Origin: Alphaproteobacteria bacterium
GTDB taxonomy: Bacteria; Pseudomonadota; Alphaproteobacteria; Micropepsales; Micropepsaceae
Assembly (NCBI GenBank): GCA_015654715.1
Contig: JAATGK010000455.1
Span: 1-9,661 of the forward strand
DNA: 9,661 nucleotides
Direction of reading: 5' to 3'
The notes below the pieces were generated by a model. The model was not told the DNA's origin, ran no database searches, and saw only the letters and a list, made by a program, of their open reading frames with translations. Both the position numbers and the translations under genes were made by a program. Below, piece after piece: positions 1 through 5,206 of this stretch. Position 1 is the stretch's first letter; the number at the start of each line of letters is the position of its first letter.

Positions 1-184
1 CAAGCTCAAGTCCCACTTGCGAGCCAGAGCCGCACGAACCATCGACGCTCTCTGGGACGCCATCGGCGACATCTGCAATCTCTACAGCCCGGAAGAATGC
101 GCCAACTACTTCGCAGCCGCAGGATATGACCTCAATTGAACATCCGACGCTCTAAGCTTGTCGCACGACTTATCGGAAAACCGC
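1..184 (+). mobile_element. Right-hand end of an IS630-type insertion sequence (partial)
   Basis: The transposase C-terminus at 2-139 shows that an IS630-like element enters from the left edge. The non-coding stretch after the stop includes the segment at about 160-184 (TCGCACGACTTATCGG followed by AAAACCGC), which resembles terminal sequences of IS630 relatives as I remember them. The exact right boundary and the TA target duplication typical of the family cannot be fixed, because the left inverted repeat lies outside the window. The end at 184 is therefore approximate. Confidence 0.5.
2..139 (+). CDS. IS630 family transposase, C-terminal fragment (5' end outside window)
   Basis: Forty-five codons are visible, starting [20 protein letters not shown] and ending [13 protein letters not shown] before TGA at 137-139. 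This is the characteristic end of IS630/Tc1-type DDE transposases, where a KLK..LR..A.RT segment follows shortly after the last catalytic Glu (the NPIE motif, not visible here) and the protein closes with a PEEC.NYF.AAGY motif. The enzyme cuts and joins IS ends at TA dinucleotides. The fragment is open at the window edge, so whether the full gene is intact cannot be judged. The visible part has no stop or frameshift. It reads towards the corrinoid gene on the opposite strand, 113 bases away. Confidence 0.85.
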   Translation, partial: KLKSHLRARAARTIDALWDAIGDICNLYSPEECANYFAAAGYDLN

Positions 185-186
185 CC

Positions 187-230
187 GGCGTGCTTTGCAC
201 GCCCACTATTAATTAGCGCGCAACGCGCGC
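187..230. terminator. Two tandem GC-rich hairpins between IS end and corrinoid gene
   Basis: GGCGTGC (187-193) pairs perfectly with GCACGCC (197-203) around a TTT loop. GCGCGC (216-221) pairs with GCGCGC (225-230) around an AAC loop. The AT-rich segment CACTATTAATTA lies between them. Read on the minus strand, downstream of the corrinoid gene, the first hairpin is followed by TAATTAAT and the second, further on, by GGGCGGTTTT. Read on the plus strand, after the transposase, the second is followed by TACTTTT. The arrangement suits a bidirectional transcription end, but neither U-tract is perfect. Confidence 0.4.
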
Positions 231-252
231 GGGTACTTTTCCGGTCGCGTTC

Positions 253-879
253 CTAAAGCCCGCGCGCCAGCGTTACCGCTCCGGCGGCGTTCTGGCTGTA
301 ACCGTCGGCGCCGATTTCCTTGGCGTAGGATTCGGTCACCGGCGCGCCGCCGACCATTATCTTGACGGACTCGCGCAGCCCCGCGTTTTTAATCGCGTCG
401 ATGGTCGTCTTCATCGCCGGCATGGTGGTGGTAAGCAGCGCCGACAACGCCACAATCCCGGCCCCCTTTTCCTTGACCGCGCGCACGAACTTGGCCGGAT
501 CGACGTTGACACCAAGGTCGATCACCTCGTAGCCGCCGCCTTCCAGCATCGCCGCAACCAGGTTCTTGCCGATATCGTGCAGGTCGCCTTTGACGGTACC
601 GATGACGATCTTGCCGGCCGGTTCGATGCCGCCAGCCGCAAGCAAGGGACGGATCAGTTCGAGGCTCGCCTTCATGGCGCGGGCAGCCAGCAGAAGCTCG
701 GGCACGAAGTATTCGTTGGCTTCGAATTTTTTGCCGACCTCGTCCATCGCCGGCATCATCACGTCCTGCACCAGCGCGAGCGGTGCGGCGCCTTCCTTCA
801 GCGCCGCCTCGGTGACGGTTTTGGCGGCCGCCGCGTTCCCGGTCAGGATTGCATCGTGAAGAGCCTGAAGGTCAGCCAT
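253..879 (-). CDS. Corrinoid (cobalamin-binding) methyl-carrier protein, MtbC/MttC-like
   Basis: This 208-aa protein has the two-part fold of corrinoid methyl carriers. A helical cap at residues 1-85 contains MMPAMDEVGKKFEANEYFVP, typical of the B12-binding-2 domain. A Rossmann-like B12-binding domain follows at about 88-208. The signature DxHxxG is present as D99-L-H101-D-I-G104, with H101 the expected lower axial cobalt ligand. The SAL at 146-148 and the GG at 177-178 fit the remaining cofactor-cradle motifs. In the family, such proteins accept a methyl group from a substrate methyltransferase and pass it to tetrahydrofolate or another acceptor. No such partner, and no reductive activase, is visible. 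ATG at 877-879 is preceded by a GGGGGA ribosome site about 7 bases upstream. The gene lies 116 bases downstream of the tRNA-Ser gene on the same strand and may share its transcription. No cobalamin riboswitch was recognised upstream. The substrate is unknown. Confidence 0.88.
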   Translation of the reverse strand: MADLQALHDAILTGNAAAAKTVTEAALKEGAAPLALVQDVMMPAMDEVGKKFEANEYFVPELLLAARAMKASLELIRPLLAAGGIEPAGKIVIGTVKGDLHDIGKNLVAAMLEGGGYEVIDLGVNVDPAKFVRAVKEKGAGIVALSALLTTTMPAMKTTIDAIKNAGLRESVKIMVGGAPVTESYAKEIGADGYSQNAAGAVTLARGL

Positions 880-974
880 GAAAATCCCCCGTCAAATGAA
901 GGGCATGGCTTGCCGAGCCGTAACTCGGGCCAACCAGCCCGCCTTCGCACGACGTGCTCCGGCGCGGCAGCCCT

Positions 975-994
975 CCTCGCTTGGCGAGCGAAGG
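975..994 (-). terminator. Short hairpin immediately 3' of tRNA-Ser
   Basis: TCGCT (977-981) pairs with AGCGA (987-991) around a five-base loop. CC at 975-976 can add two pairs with GG at 993-994 if A992 is bulged. It sits just after the tRNA CCA end on the minus strand. It could mark tRNA 3' processing or weak termination, but no T-run follows. Confidence 0.25.
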
Positions 995-995
995 C

Positions 996-1085
996 TGGCG
1001 GACAGGGAGGGATTCGAACCCCCGGTACGGTCTCCCGTACGCCGCATTTCGAGTGCGGTGCATTCGACCACTCTGCCACCTGTCC
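996..1085 (-). tRNA. tRNA-Ser (anticodon CGA)
   Basis: This is a complete class II tRNA of 90 bases including an encoded CCA (996-998 on the plus strand as TGG). The acceptor stem pairs GGACAGG (1079-1085) with CCTGTCC (1000-1006), and the discriminator is G (999). The anticodon stem CCGCA/TGCGG encloses a seven-base loop CTCGAAA, with CGA at 1049-1051. It should read the serine codon UCG. A long variable arm (GTACGG-GAGA-CCGTAC) identifies the serine type. The T loop is the canonical GGTTCGAATCC. No intron or mismatch in the stems was seen. Confidence 0.95.
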
Positions 1086-1128
1086 GCGGCGCGCATCCCG
1101 CATATTCCAGAGGAACGCTGCGGAACGC

Positions 1129-1157
1129 AATAAGAACAAACCTGGACTTTCGGTCAA
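1129..1157 (-). promoter_or_regulatory. Predicted sigma-70-type promoter for tRNA-Ser
   Basis: On the minus strand, TTGACC (1152-1157) is followed by exactly 17 bases and CTTATT (1129-1134). This matches the alphaproteobacterial housekeeping pattern TTGAC-N17-CTATAT well. The start of transcription would fall near 1120-1123, leaving a leader of roughly 35 bases before the tRNA 5' end at 1085, which is a usual distance for tRNA genes. Confidence 0.5.
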
Positions 1158-1265
1158 ATCGGCCGAGAACCCTGGTTTGAGCGCGCGGTTCTACATGTCC
1201 TTGGGGACGTTGGACAAGAAGAAACTGCGTCACGGCCGTTATGCCGCCCGCCCCACGCCCAGCCG

Positions 1266-1280
1266 CCGCGATCTTCGCGG
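1266..1280 (-). terminator. Hairpin downstream of the small hypothetical gene
   Basis: CCGCGA (1266-1271) and TCGCGG (1275-1280) form a perfect six-pair stem with a three-base loop. It starts about 26 bases past the stop of the 1307-1621 gene. The position fits a transcript end, but no T-run follows on the minus strand, so it may be a stabilising hairpin or a chance feature of GC-rich DNA. Confidence 0.3.
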
Positions 1281-1306
1281 GCCGGCCGGACGGGATCAGT
1301 GTCAGG

Positions 1307-1621
1307 TCAGAACCGAGGCGCCATCGAGCTGAACTGCAGACGCGAATCCGGCTGACTGTCGAAGGCACGATATGCACGCGATTGCAGCCGCTCGAGCTGC
1401 TCGCAAACCTGCCGGCGGATTGTGCCGATCGCCGCGACCACCACCGTGTCGGTGTCGGCGCCGGTCGCTTCGCCGGCGGCAAACAGCCAGCGCTCGGCTT
1501 CCAACAGGGCAACGAAAATGCTGGTCGCATCGTCCCTCTTGGCGGCGACGGGCACGGCGGAAGCATGCGAAAAATGGGAGGCTTTACCTGCTTTCCGGTG
1601 AGATTTTGGTTTCGCCGCCAT
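1307..1621 (-). CDS. Small hypothetical protein, 104 aa
   Basis: I do not recognise the family. The protein has a basic, low-complexity N-terminus (residues 1-30, rich in Lys, Ala, His and Ser), then a probably helical core at about 33-85 (FVALLEAERWLFAAGEATGA, then TDTVVVAAIGTIRRQVCEQL), and a short polar tail. There is no signal peptide, transmembrane segment or catalytic motif. ATG at 1619-1621 has GGAG six bases upstream on the minus strand, which supports this start. The gene is divergent from the XRE regulator, with 133 bases between the two starts. Plus-strand reading frames over the same DNA look like shadows: arginine- and alanine-rich, without domain character. That this is a real gene rests on the ribosome site, plausible composition and filling of an otherwise empty stretch. 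Confidence 0.55.
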   Translation of the reverse strand: MAAKPKSHRKAGKASHFSHASAVPVAAKRDDATSIFVALLEAERWLFAAGEATGADTDTVVVAAIGTIRRQVCEQLERLQSRAYRAFDSQPDSRLQFSSMAPRF

Positions 1622-1724
1622 GCTGCGCTCCGCCTTTGGCCGCCCCTATGTCGTCGAAATGCGACAACTTGCGGATGAGTTGTACTCTAGGGCTGCTCGC
1701 CATTTCGGCAGAAGGCAGTATTGT

Positions 1725-1741
1725 TGTGAATAGATGTGAAT
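1725..1741 (+). promoter_or_regulatory. Direct repeat TGTGAAT x2 upstream of the XRE gene, candidate operator
   Basis: TGTGAAT occurs at 1725-1731 and again at 1735-1741, giving a period of ten bases, about one helical turn. The second copy ends three bases before the GGAG ribosome site at 1745-1748. Same-face spacing is what a dimeric or tandem-binding repressor would use, so autoregulation by the adjacent XRE protein is possible. The repeats could also be chance. Confidence 0.3.
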
Positions 1742-1754
1742 TTCGGAGCGCCGA

Positions 1755-2597
1755 ATGCCCAATGCTCGGCCTCGTGAATGGACCGCTTTCGGCGACCAGC
1801 TCAGGGCGTTGCGCAAGGCCGCGGGGCTGACGCGCATCGACATTGCCGAGAAACTGCGGGTTCACATCAGCTCGGTTTCCGGATGGGAGCTGGGCAAACG
1901 GCTGCCGCGCGAAGCCCAGCGCAACAAGCTGGCGCACGTCCTGGGTTGCAGCTTGGCACAATTATTCCCATCCAGCGAAGTCCCCCAGCTTTCGGCGGCA
2001 GCGATGATTGATGTCATCCGTGAGCTACCCGGCCTCCTGATCGATTGCACACAGCACTGCGAAAGCCTGCTGCGCGTCATTCGCTTTGCCGCGCCCTATG
2101 CTACCGCAACGAACGTGCAGGTTTCTTGGCGCAAGCTGATCAGCGAACGGCTGCGCGAAGGATCCTTGCTGGTCCAGCGGCTCGAGATCGTTTACGAACT
2201 GCCGCGGTTGAAGGAACTGCTCGCCAACATCATCGCCTACGACCCGCAACACTACCAAGTGAAAATTGCCTGTCCGGGCCTCAAGCAGATCGCACCCTTC
2301 ATGGGCGGCTATATCTTCGACAATCGCGAAATCCTGCTCGGCGCCTATTGGACGCAGATTCCGCCGCTCGATCAGCCCTGCATCCACTTGACCGGTGAGC
2401 CCTATGCGATGTTTTTCAACGGCTTCTGGAATGAGATATGGCAGCGCGAAAAGCTGATCAATCCGCGCGGAAGCCATGATCTTTCGGCGGTGCAGGAACT
2501 AGCAGTGGCACTCGGCCTGCCGCGGCGACGCTGGAAAGCGTTTGTCGCGGAAGCTGAGCACTATGAAGTCGGCGATGGCGCCCCGCCGTTGATTTGA
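1755..2597 (+). CDS. XRE-family HTH transcriptional regulator with C-terminal sensor-like domain
   Basis: This 280-aa protein has a Cro/C1-type helix-turn-helix at residues 12-70 (FGDQLRALRKAAGLT, then IDIAEKL, then the recognition-helix segment SSVSGWELGKRLP), ending in the usual GCSLAQLF. A helical linker (about 82-160) leads to a C-terminal alpha/beta segment (about 165-235) that includes IACPGLKQIAPFMGGYIFDN, REILLGAYW and PYAMFFNGFWNEIW. This loosely recalls the phospholipase-D-like sensor domains of some regulators, but no HKD motif is present and I cannot assign the ligand. ATG at 1755 has GGAG six bases upstream. The gene is divergent from the 104-aa gene and convergent with rlmJ, with three bases between stops. 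A role as a ligand- or stress-responsive regulator, possibly controlling the divergent pair, is inference. It is about three to four times longer than a minimal XRE repressor. Confidence 0.8.
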   Translation: MPNARPREWTAFGDQLRALRKAAGLTRIDIAEKLRVHISSVSGWELGKRLPREAQRNKLAHVLGCSLAQLFPSSEVPQLSAAAMIDVIRELPGLLIDCTQHCESLLRVIRFAAPYATATNVQVSWRKLISERLREGSLLVQRLEIVYELPRLKELLANIIAYDPQHYQVKIACPGLKQIAPFMGGYIFDNREILLGAYWTQIPPLDQPCIHLTGEPYAMFFNGFWNEIWQREKLINPRGSHDLSAVQELAVALGLPRRRWKAFVAEAEHYEVGDGAPPLI

Positions 2598-2600
2598 GTC

Positions 2601-3407
2601 TTATGGAGATCCCGCCAGCCAATCGAAGCGCGCTTCGCATTCCAGACGCGGCAGGATCAGATCGAGGCTGGCGCGCATGTCCGGCTCGAACTGCCAGGGC
2701 GGATTGAGCACCAACAAACCGGCGGCGTTGAGCTTGCCTGCGACCATTTGGCAGCGGGAGATGTCGAGGCGTAGCACTTTGGCCGCGCCCGCGGTCAGCA
2801 CTTCGCCACAAAAGCTGTTCGCCTCCGCAGTCGACTTGATCGGGAACCAGATCAGATAAATGCCGGTGGCGAAGCGGCGGTAAGCGGCCGCCACCGCGCT
2901 GGCCGCTTCGCGAAATTCGTCGGGCGATTCATACGACGGATCGATCAAGATGAGACCGCGGCGCTCCGGCGGCGGCACTAATCCGAGGAGCCGGCGATAG
3001 CCGTCTGCTTCTTCCACCCGCGCCTTGGGATAGGGCCTCAAGGTCGCCGCCAGCGTGGCGGCATCCTCGGGGTGCTTCTCGATCGCGACAAGACGATCCT
3101 GTGGCCGTAAAAGCTGAGCAGCCAGCAAAGGCGAGCCGGGATAACGCGCCCCTTTTGCCAGCTCCAGATAGGATGTGAGCGCGGCCGGTCCACCACTTAC
3201 ATTTGTCAGACGCGCAATGCCCTCTGCCGCTTCTCCGGTCCGCGACGCCTCGAGGCCGGAAAGATTGTACGCACCACAACCGGCATGGCTGTCGATCACC
3301 GCGAAAGCTGCCGCTTTCTTGCGTAGGTGCTGGAGGACGCCGACCACCGCCAAATGCTTGACGACATCAGCGAAGTTCCCGGCGTGGTAGGCGTGGCGAT
3401 AGTTCAT
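2601..3407 (-). CDS. rlmJ: 23S rRNA (adenine(2030)-N6)-methyltransferase RlmJ
   Basis: The 268-aa protein matches the RlmJ/YhiR family along its length (E. coli protein about 280 aa). The N-terminus NYRHAYHAGNFADVVKH is the family signature. VIDSHAGCGAYNL (37-49) is the SAM-binding motif I. RTGEAAEGI (56-64) and YPGSPLLA (89-96) are conserved. LILIDPSYES (152-161) is the catalytic motif, with D156. ATGIYLIWFPI (180-190) and LNPPW (234-238) follow. It methylates N6 of A2030 in 23S rRNA, using SAM, in the cytoplasm. The catalytic motif reads DPSY where the E. coli protein has DPPY. The start ATG at 3405-3407 has no strong ribosome site. The gene ends three bases from the stop of the convergent XRE gene and shares a 167-base divergent intergenic region with the symporter. 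Confidence 0.93.
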   Translation of the reverse strand: MNYRHAYHAGNFADVVKHLAVVGVLQHLRKKAAAFAVIDSHAGCGAYNLSGLEASRTGEAAEGIARLTNVSGGPAALTSYLELAKGARYPGSPLLAAQLLRPQDRLVAIEKHPEDAATLAATLRPYPKARVEEADGYRRLLGLVPPPERRGLILIDPSYESPDEFREAASAVAAAYRRFATGIYLIWFPIKSTAEANSFCGEVLTAGAAKVLRLDISRCQMVAGKLNAAGLLVLNPPWQFEPDMRASLDLILPRLECEARFDWLAGSP

Positions 3408-3455
3408 GAGTGGTGTTCTTAACCCCGCCTTAACATCCGCCGCAACGACGGTGCT

Positions 3456-3490
3456 GTTGATGTATTTACAATAATTTTCGTGGCAAATTA
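3456..3490. promoter_or_regulatory. AT-rich island, candidate promoter region for rlmJ and/or symporter
   Basis: This stretch is strikingly AT-rich in a GC-rich window. On the plus strand TTTACA (3465-3470) could serve as a -35 element for the symporter, but the match 16-18 bases downstream is poor. On the minus strand TTGCCA (3481-3486) could serve rlmJ, with a weak -10 around ATACAT. It is the only good place for promoters in the 167-base divergent gap. The exact elements are not resolved. Confidence 0.35.
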
Positions 3491-3491
3491 C

Positions 3492-3513
3492 CGGCGATCC
3501 GTGGGCATCGCCG
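3492..3513. promoter_or_regulatory. Perfect 7-bp inverted repeat in the symporter leader region
   Basis: CGGCGAT (3492-3498) pairs with ATCGCCG (3507-3513) around an eight-base loop. An alternative pairing, ATCCG (3497-3501) with CGGAT (3514-3518), would exclude it. The repeat ends two bases before the LacI-type operator candidate. It may be a protein-binding site or an mRNA leader structure. Confidence 0.3.
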
Positions 3514-3514
3514 C

Positions 3515-3528
3515 GGATAGCGCTAACA
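3515..3528 (+). promoter_or_regulatory. Candidate LacI-family (XylR-like) operator upstream of the symporter
   Basis: The sequence GGATAGCGCTAACA has an 8-base perfect palindrome TAGCGCTA at its centre (3518-3525). From memory, it matches 12 of 14 positions of TGGTAGCGCTAACA, the xyl-box bound by LacI-type XylR in Xanthomonas and, in similar form, in Caulobacter. It ends 46 bases before the symporter ATG, a position suited to repression. No LacI-type regulator is in the window. Confidence 0.45.
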
Positions 3529-3574
3529 TCACTGCCTGATTCGGCAACATGGCACGGTCCGGGGGCGTTCCGCC

Positions 3575-5155
3575 ATGCATCTTGGTTTTTTAGACGTCGT
3601 CGTCGTCATCATCTACGCCATGGTCGTGCTGGCGGTGGCGCATCTGTTCCAGCGCGGCGGACGGCACGGCGAAGACGACATCGACGATACGCCGTCGGCG
3701 CGCGCACTGCCATGGTGGGCGATCGGCGCTTCGTTGATTGCGGCCAATATCTCTGCCGAACAGATCATCGGCATGTCCGGATCAGCCTATGCCGTCGGTA
3801 TCGCCATCGCCAGCTACGAGTGGCTCGCCGCCTTCGCCATGGTGGTGATCGGCAAATACTTCTTGCCAGTATTCCTGAAAAACCAGATTTCCACCATGCC
3901 GCAATTCCTGCGCCTTCGCTACGGGCCAAAGACGCAGGTGACCATGGCGCTGCTCTGGATCGCGCTCTACACCTTCGTTAGCCTGACCGCGATCATATGG
4001 CTGGGCGCGACCGCCGTACATGTCGTCATGCCGCGGCTCGATATGTGGATATGCGTAATCCTGCTCGGCCTCGTCGCCGGCAATTATGCGCTCTATGTCG
4101 GTCTTAGGGCGACGCATTTCACCGACGTGGTTCAGGTCGCCATGCTGGTCCTGGGCGGCATCGTCATCGTGGTCTTCGCGCTCGAAAAGGTCGCCGCGAC
4201 GGTCGGCGCACCAGGCGGCTTCCACGGCCTCGTTATCGGTTTGAATACGCTGATGACCGAGATGCCGGAGCATTTCGAGATGGTGCTCAAACCGACCAAT
4301 CCGTATTACAAATACCTGCCGGGTGTCGCCACTGTGGCCGGTGCGATGTGGGTTATCCAGTTCTCCTATTGGGGCTTCAACCAGTTCATCGTGCAGCGGG
4401 CGCTGACCGCTCGCTCGATCCGCGAAGTGCAGAAGGGCGTCGTGTTCGCCGCTTATCTGAAGTTATTGATGCCGGTCGTCGTGGTGCTGCCCGGCATCGC
4501 CGCCGCGTTCCTCATCAAAGGCGTGACGCCGTCAGACTTTGCCTATCCGAAACTGATGACCATGCTGCCGCCTGGTTTGCTCGGCTTCGTCTTCGTAGCG
4601 CTGGTGGCGGCAATTATCGCATCAACGGGATCGAGCCTTTCCTCAATTGCCAAGATCTTCACCCAAGACGTGGTGCAGGTCGTCCACCCCAAGGCGACGC
4701 AGCGCCTGCTCGTCATCGTCGGCAAGTTCACCGCGATAGGTGCCCTGATCGTCGCCATGGCGTCGGCGCTGCTGTACATGAAGAACTTCGACCAAGCTTT
4801 CCAGTACATCCAGGAATTCACCGGATTCCTGACGCCGGGTGTGGTCGTGGTGTTCGTGCTGGGCATGTTTTGGGGCCGCGCCAACGAGACCGGAGCGCTG
4901 CTCGCCGCCGGCGCTACGGTGCTGGTTTCGGCCGCTTGCGCGATCTTCCTGCCGGACATGCCGTTCATCATCCGCATGGGCTACGTGTTCCTGATCTGCT
5001 TAGGCTTGGCCATCGGCGGATCGCTGTGCACCAAGCCGATGACGGAAACCGCGATCGACACCAGCGGCATCGATTACTCGACCAGCGCCGGCTACAACAT
5101 ATCCGCCGTCGCGATCACGATGATCCTGGCGGGTCTTTATTGGTATTGGTGGTAG
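3575..5155 (+). CDS. SGLT-like sodium/sugar symporter (SSS family)
   Basis: The 526-aa integral membrane protein has the length and layout of sodium:solute symporters, with about 14 hydrophobic segments. The SSS landmarks are in order: IGASLIAANISAEQIIGMSG (TM1 core, 50-69), STMPQFLRLRYG (106-117), WGFNQFIVQRAL (266-277), ALVAAIIASTGSSLSS (342-357) followed by IFTQDV, and YIQEFTGFLTPG (411-422) followed by FWGR. These resemble vSGLT and the mammalian glucose transporters more than proline or pantothenate carriers. N269, K296 and Q413 fall where sugar-contacting residues lie in SGLTs, and A349-S350-T351 near the TM8 sodium site, by alignment from memory. Import of a hexose or pentose with sodium is therefore likely. 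ATG at 3575 is preceded by GGGGG about ten bases upstream; an upstream ATG at 3549 is out of frame. The gene is convergent with the aspartic protease gene (51-base gap, no clear terminator) and faces the GH27/GH3 genes. Confidence 0.88.
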   Translation: MHLGFLDVVVVIIYAMVVLAVAHLFQRGGRHGEDDIDDTPSARALPWWAIGASLIAANISAEQIIGMSGSAYAVGIAIASYEWLAAFAMVVIGKYFLPVFLKNQISTMPQFLRLRYGPKTQVTMALLWIALYTFVSLTAIIWLGATAVHVVMPRLDMWICVILLGLVAGNYALYVGLRATHFTDVVQVAMLVLGGIVIVVFALEKVAATVGAPGGFHGLVIGLNTLMTEMPEHFEMVLKPTNPYYKYLPGVATVAGAMWVIQFSYWGFNQFIVQRALTARSIREVQKGVVFAAYLKLLMPVVVVLPGIAAAFLIKGVTPSDFAYPKLMTMLPPGLLGFVFVALVAAIIASTGSSLSSIAKIFTQDVVQVVHPKATQRLLVIVGKFTAIGALIVAMASALLYMKNFDQAFQYIQEFTGFLTPGVVVVFVLGMFWGRANETGALLAAGATVLVSAACAIFLPDMPFIIRMGYVFLICLGLAIGGSLCTKPMTETAIDTSGIDYSTSAGYNISAVAITMILAGLYWYWW

Positions 5156-5206
5156 CGGCCTTATCGGCTCGCGGCGTAACGGTCGCCCCCAAATTTGCAG
5201 CCGCGA

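Noticed and set aside
880..995. Possible cobalamin riboswitch upstream of the corrinoid gene
   Set aside because: I looked for the B12-box and a long structured leader. The stretch is short, with only a small tRNA-adjacent hairpin and an SD sequence.
996..1085. tRNA-Ser as the attachment site of a genomic island
   Set aside because: tRNA-Ser genes are common integration sites, but no integrase and no repeated copy of the tRNA 3' end was found in the window.
577..1332. Plus-strand frame of 251 codons spanning the corrinoid gene, tRNA and gap
   Set aside because: It runs through a complete tRNA gene and antisense to a conserved protein, so it cannot be a real coding region.
1307..2597. Toxin-antitoxin pair formed by the 104-aa protein and the XRE gene
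   Set aside because: The genes are divergent rather than in one operon, the small protein shows no known toxin motif, and the regulator is much longer than a typical antitoxin.
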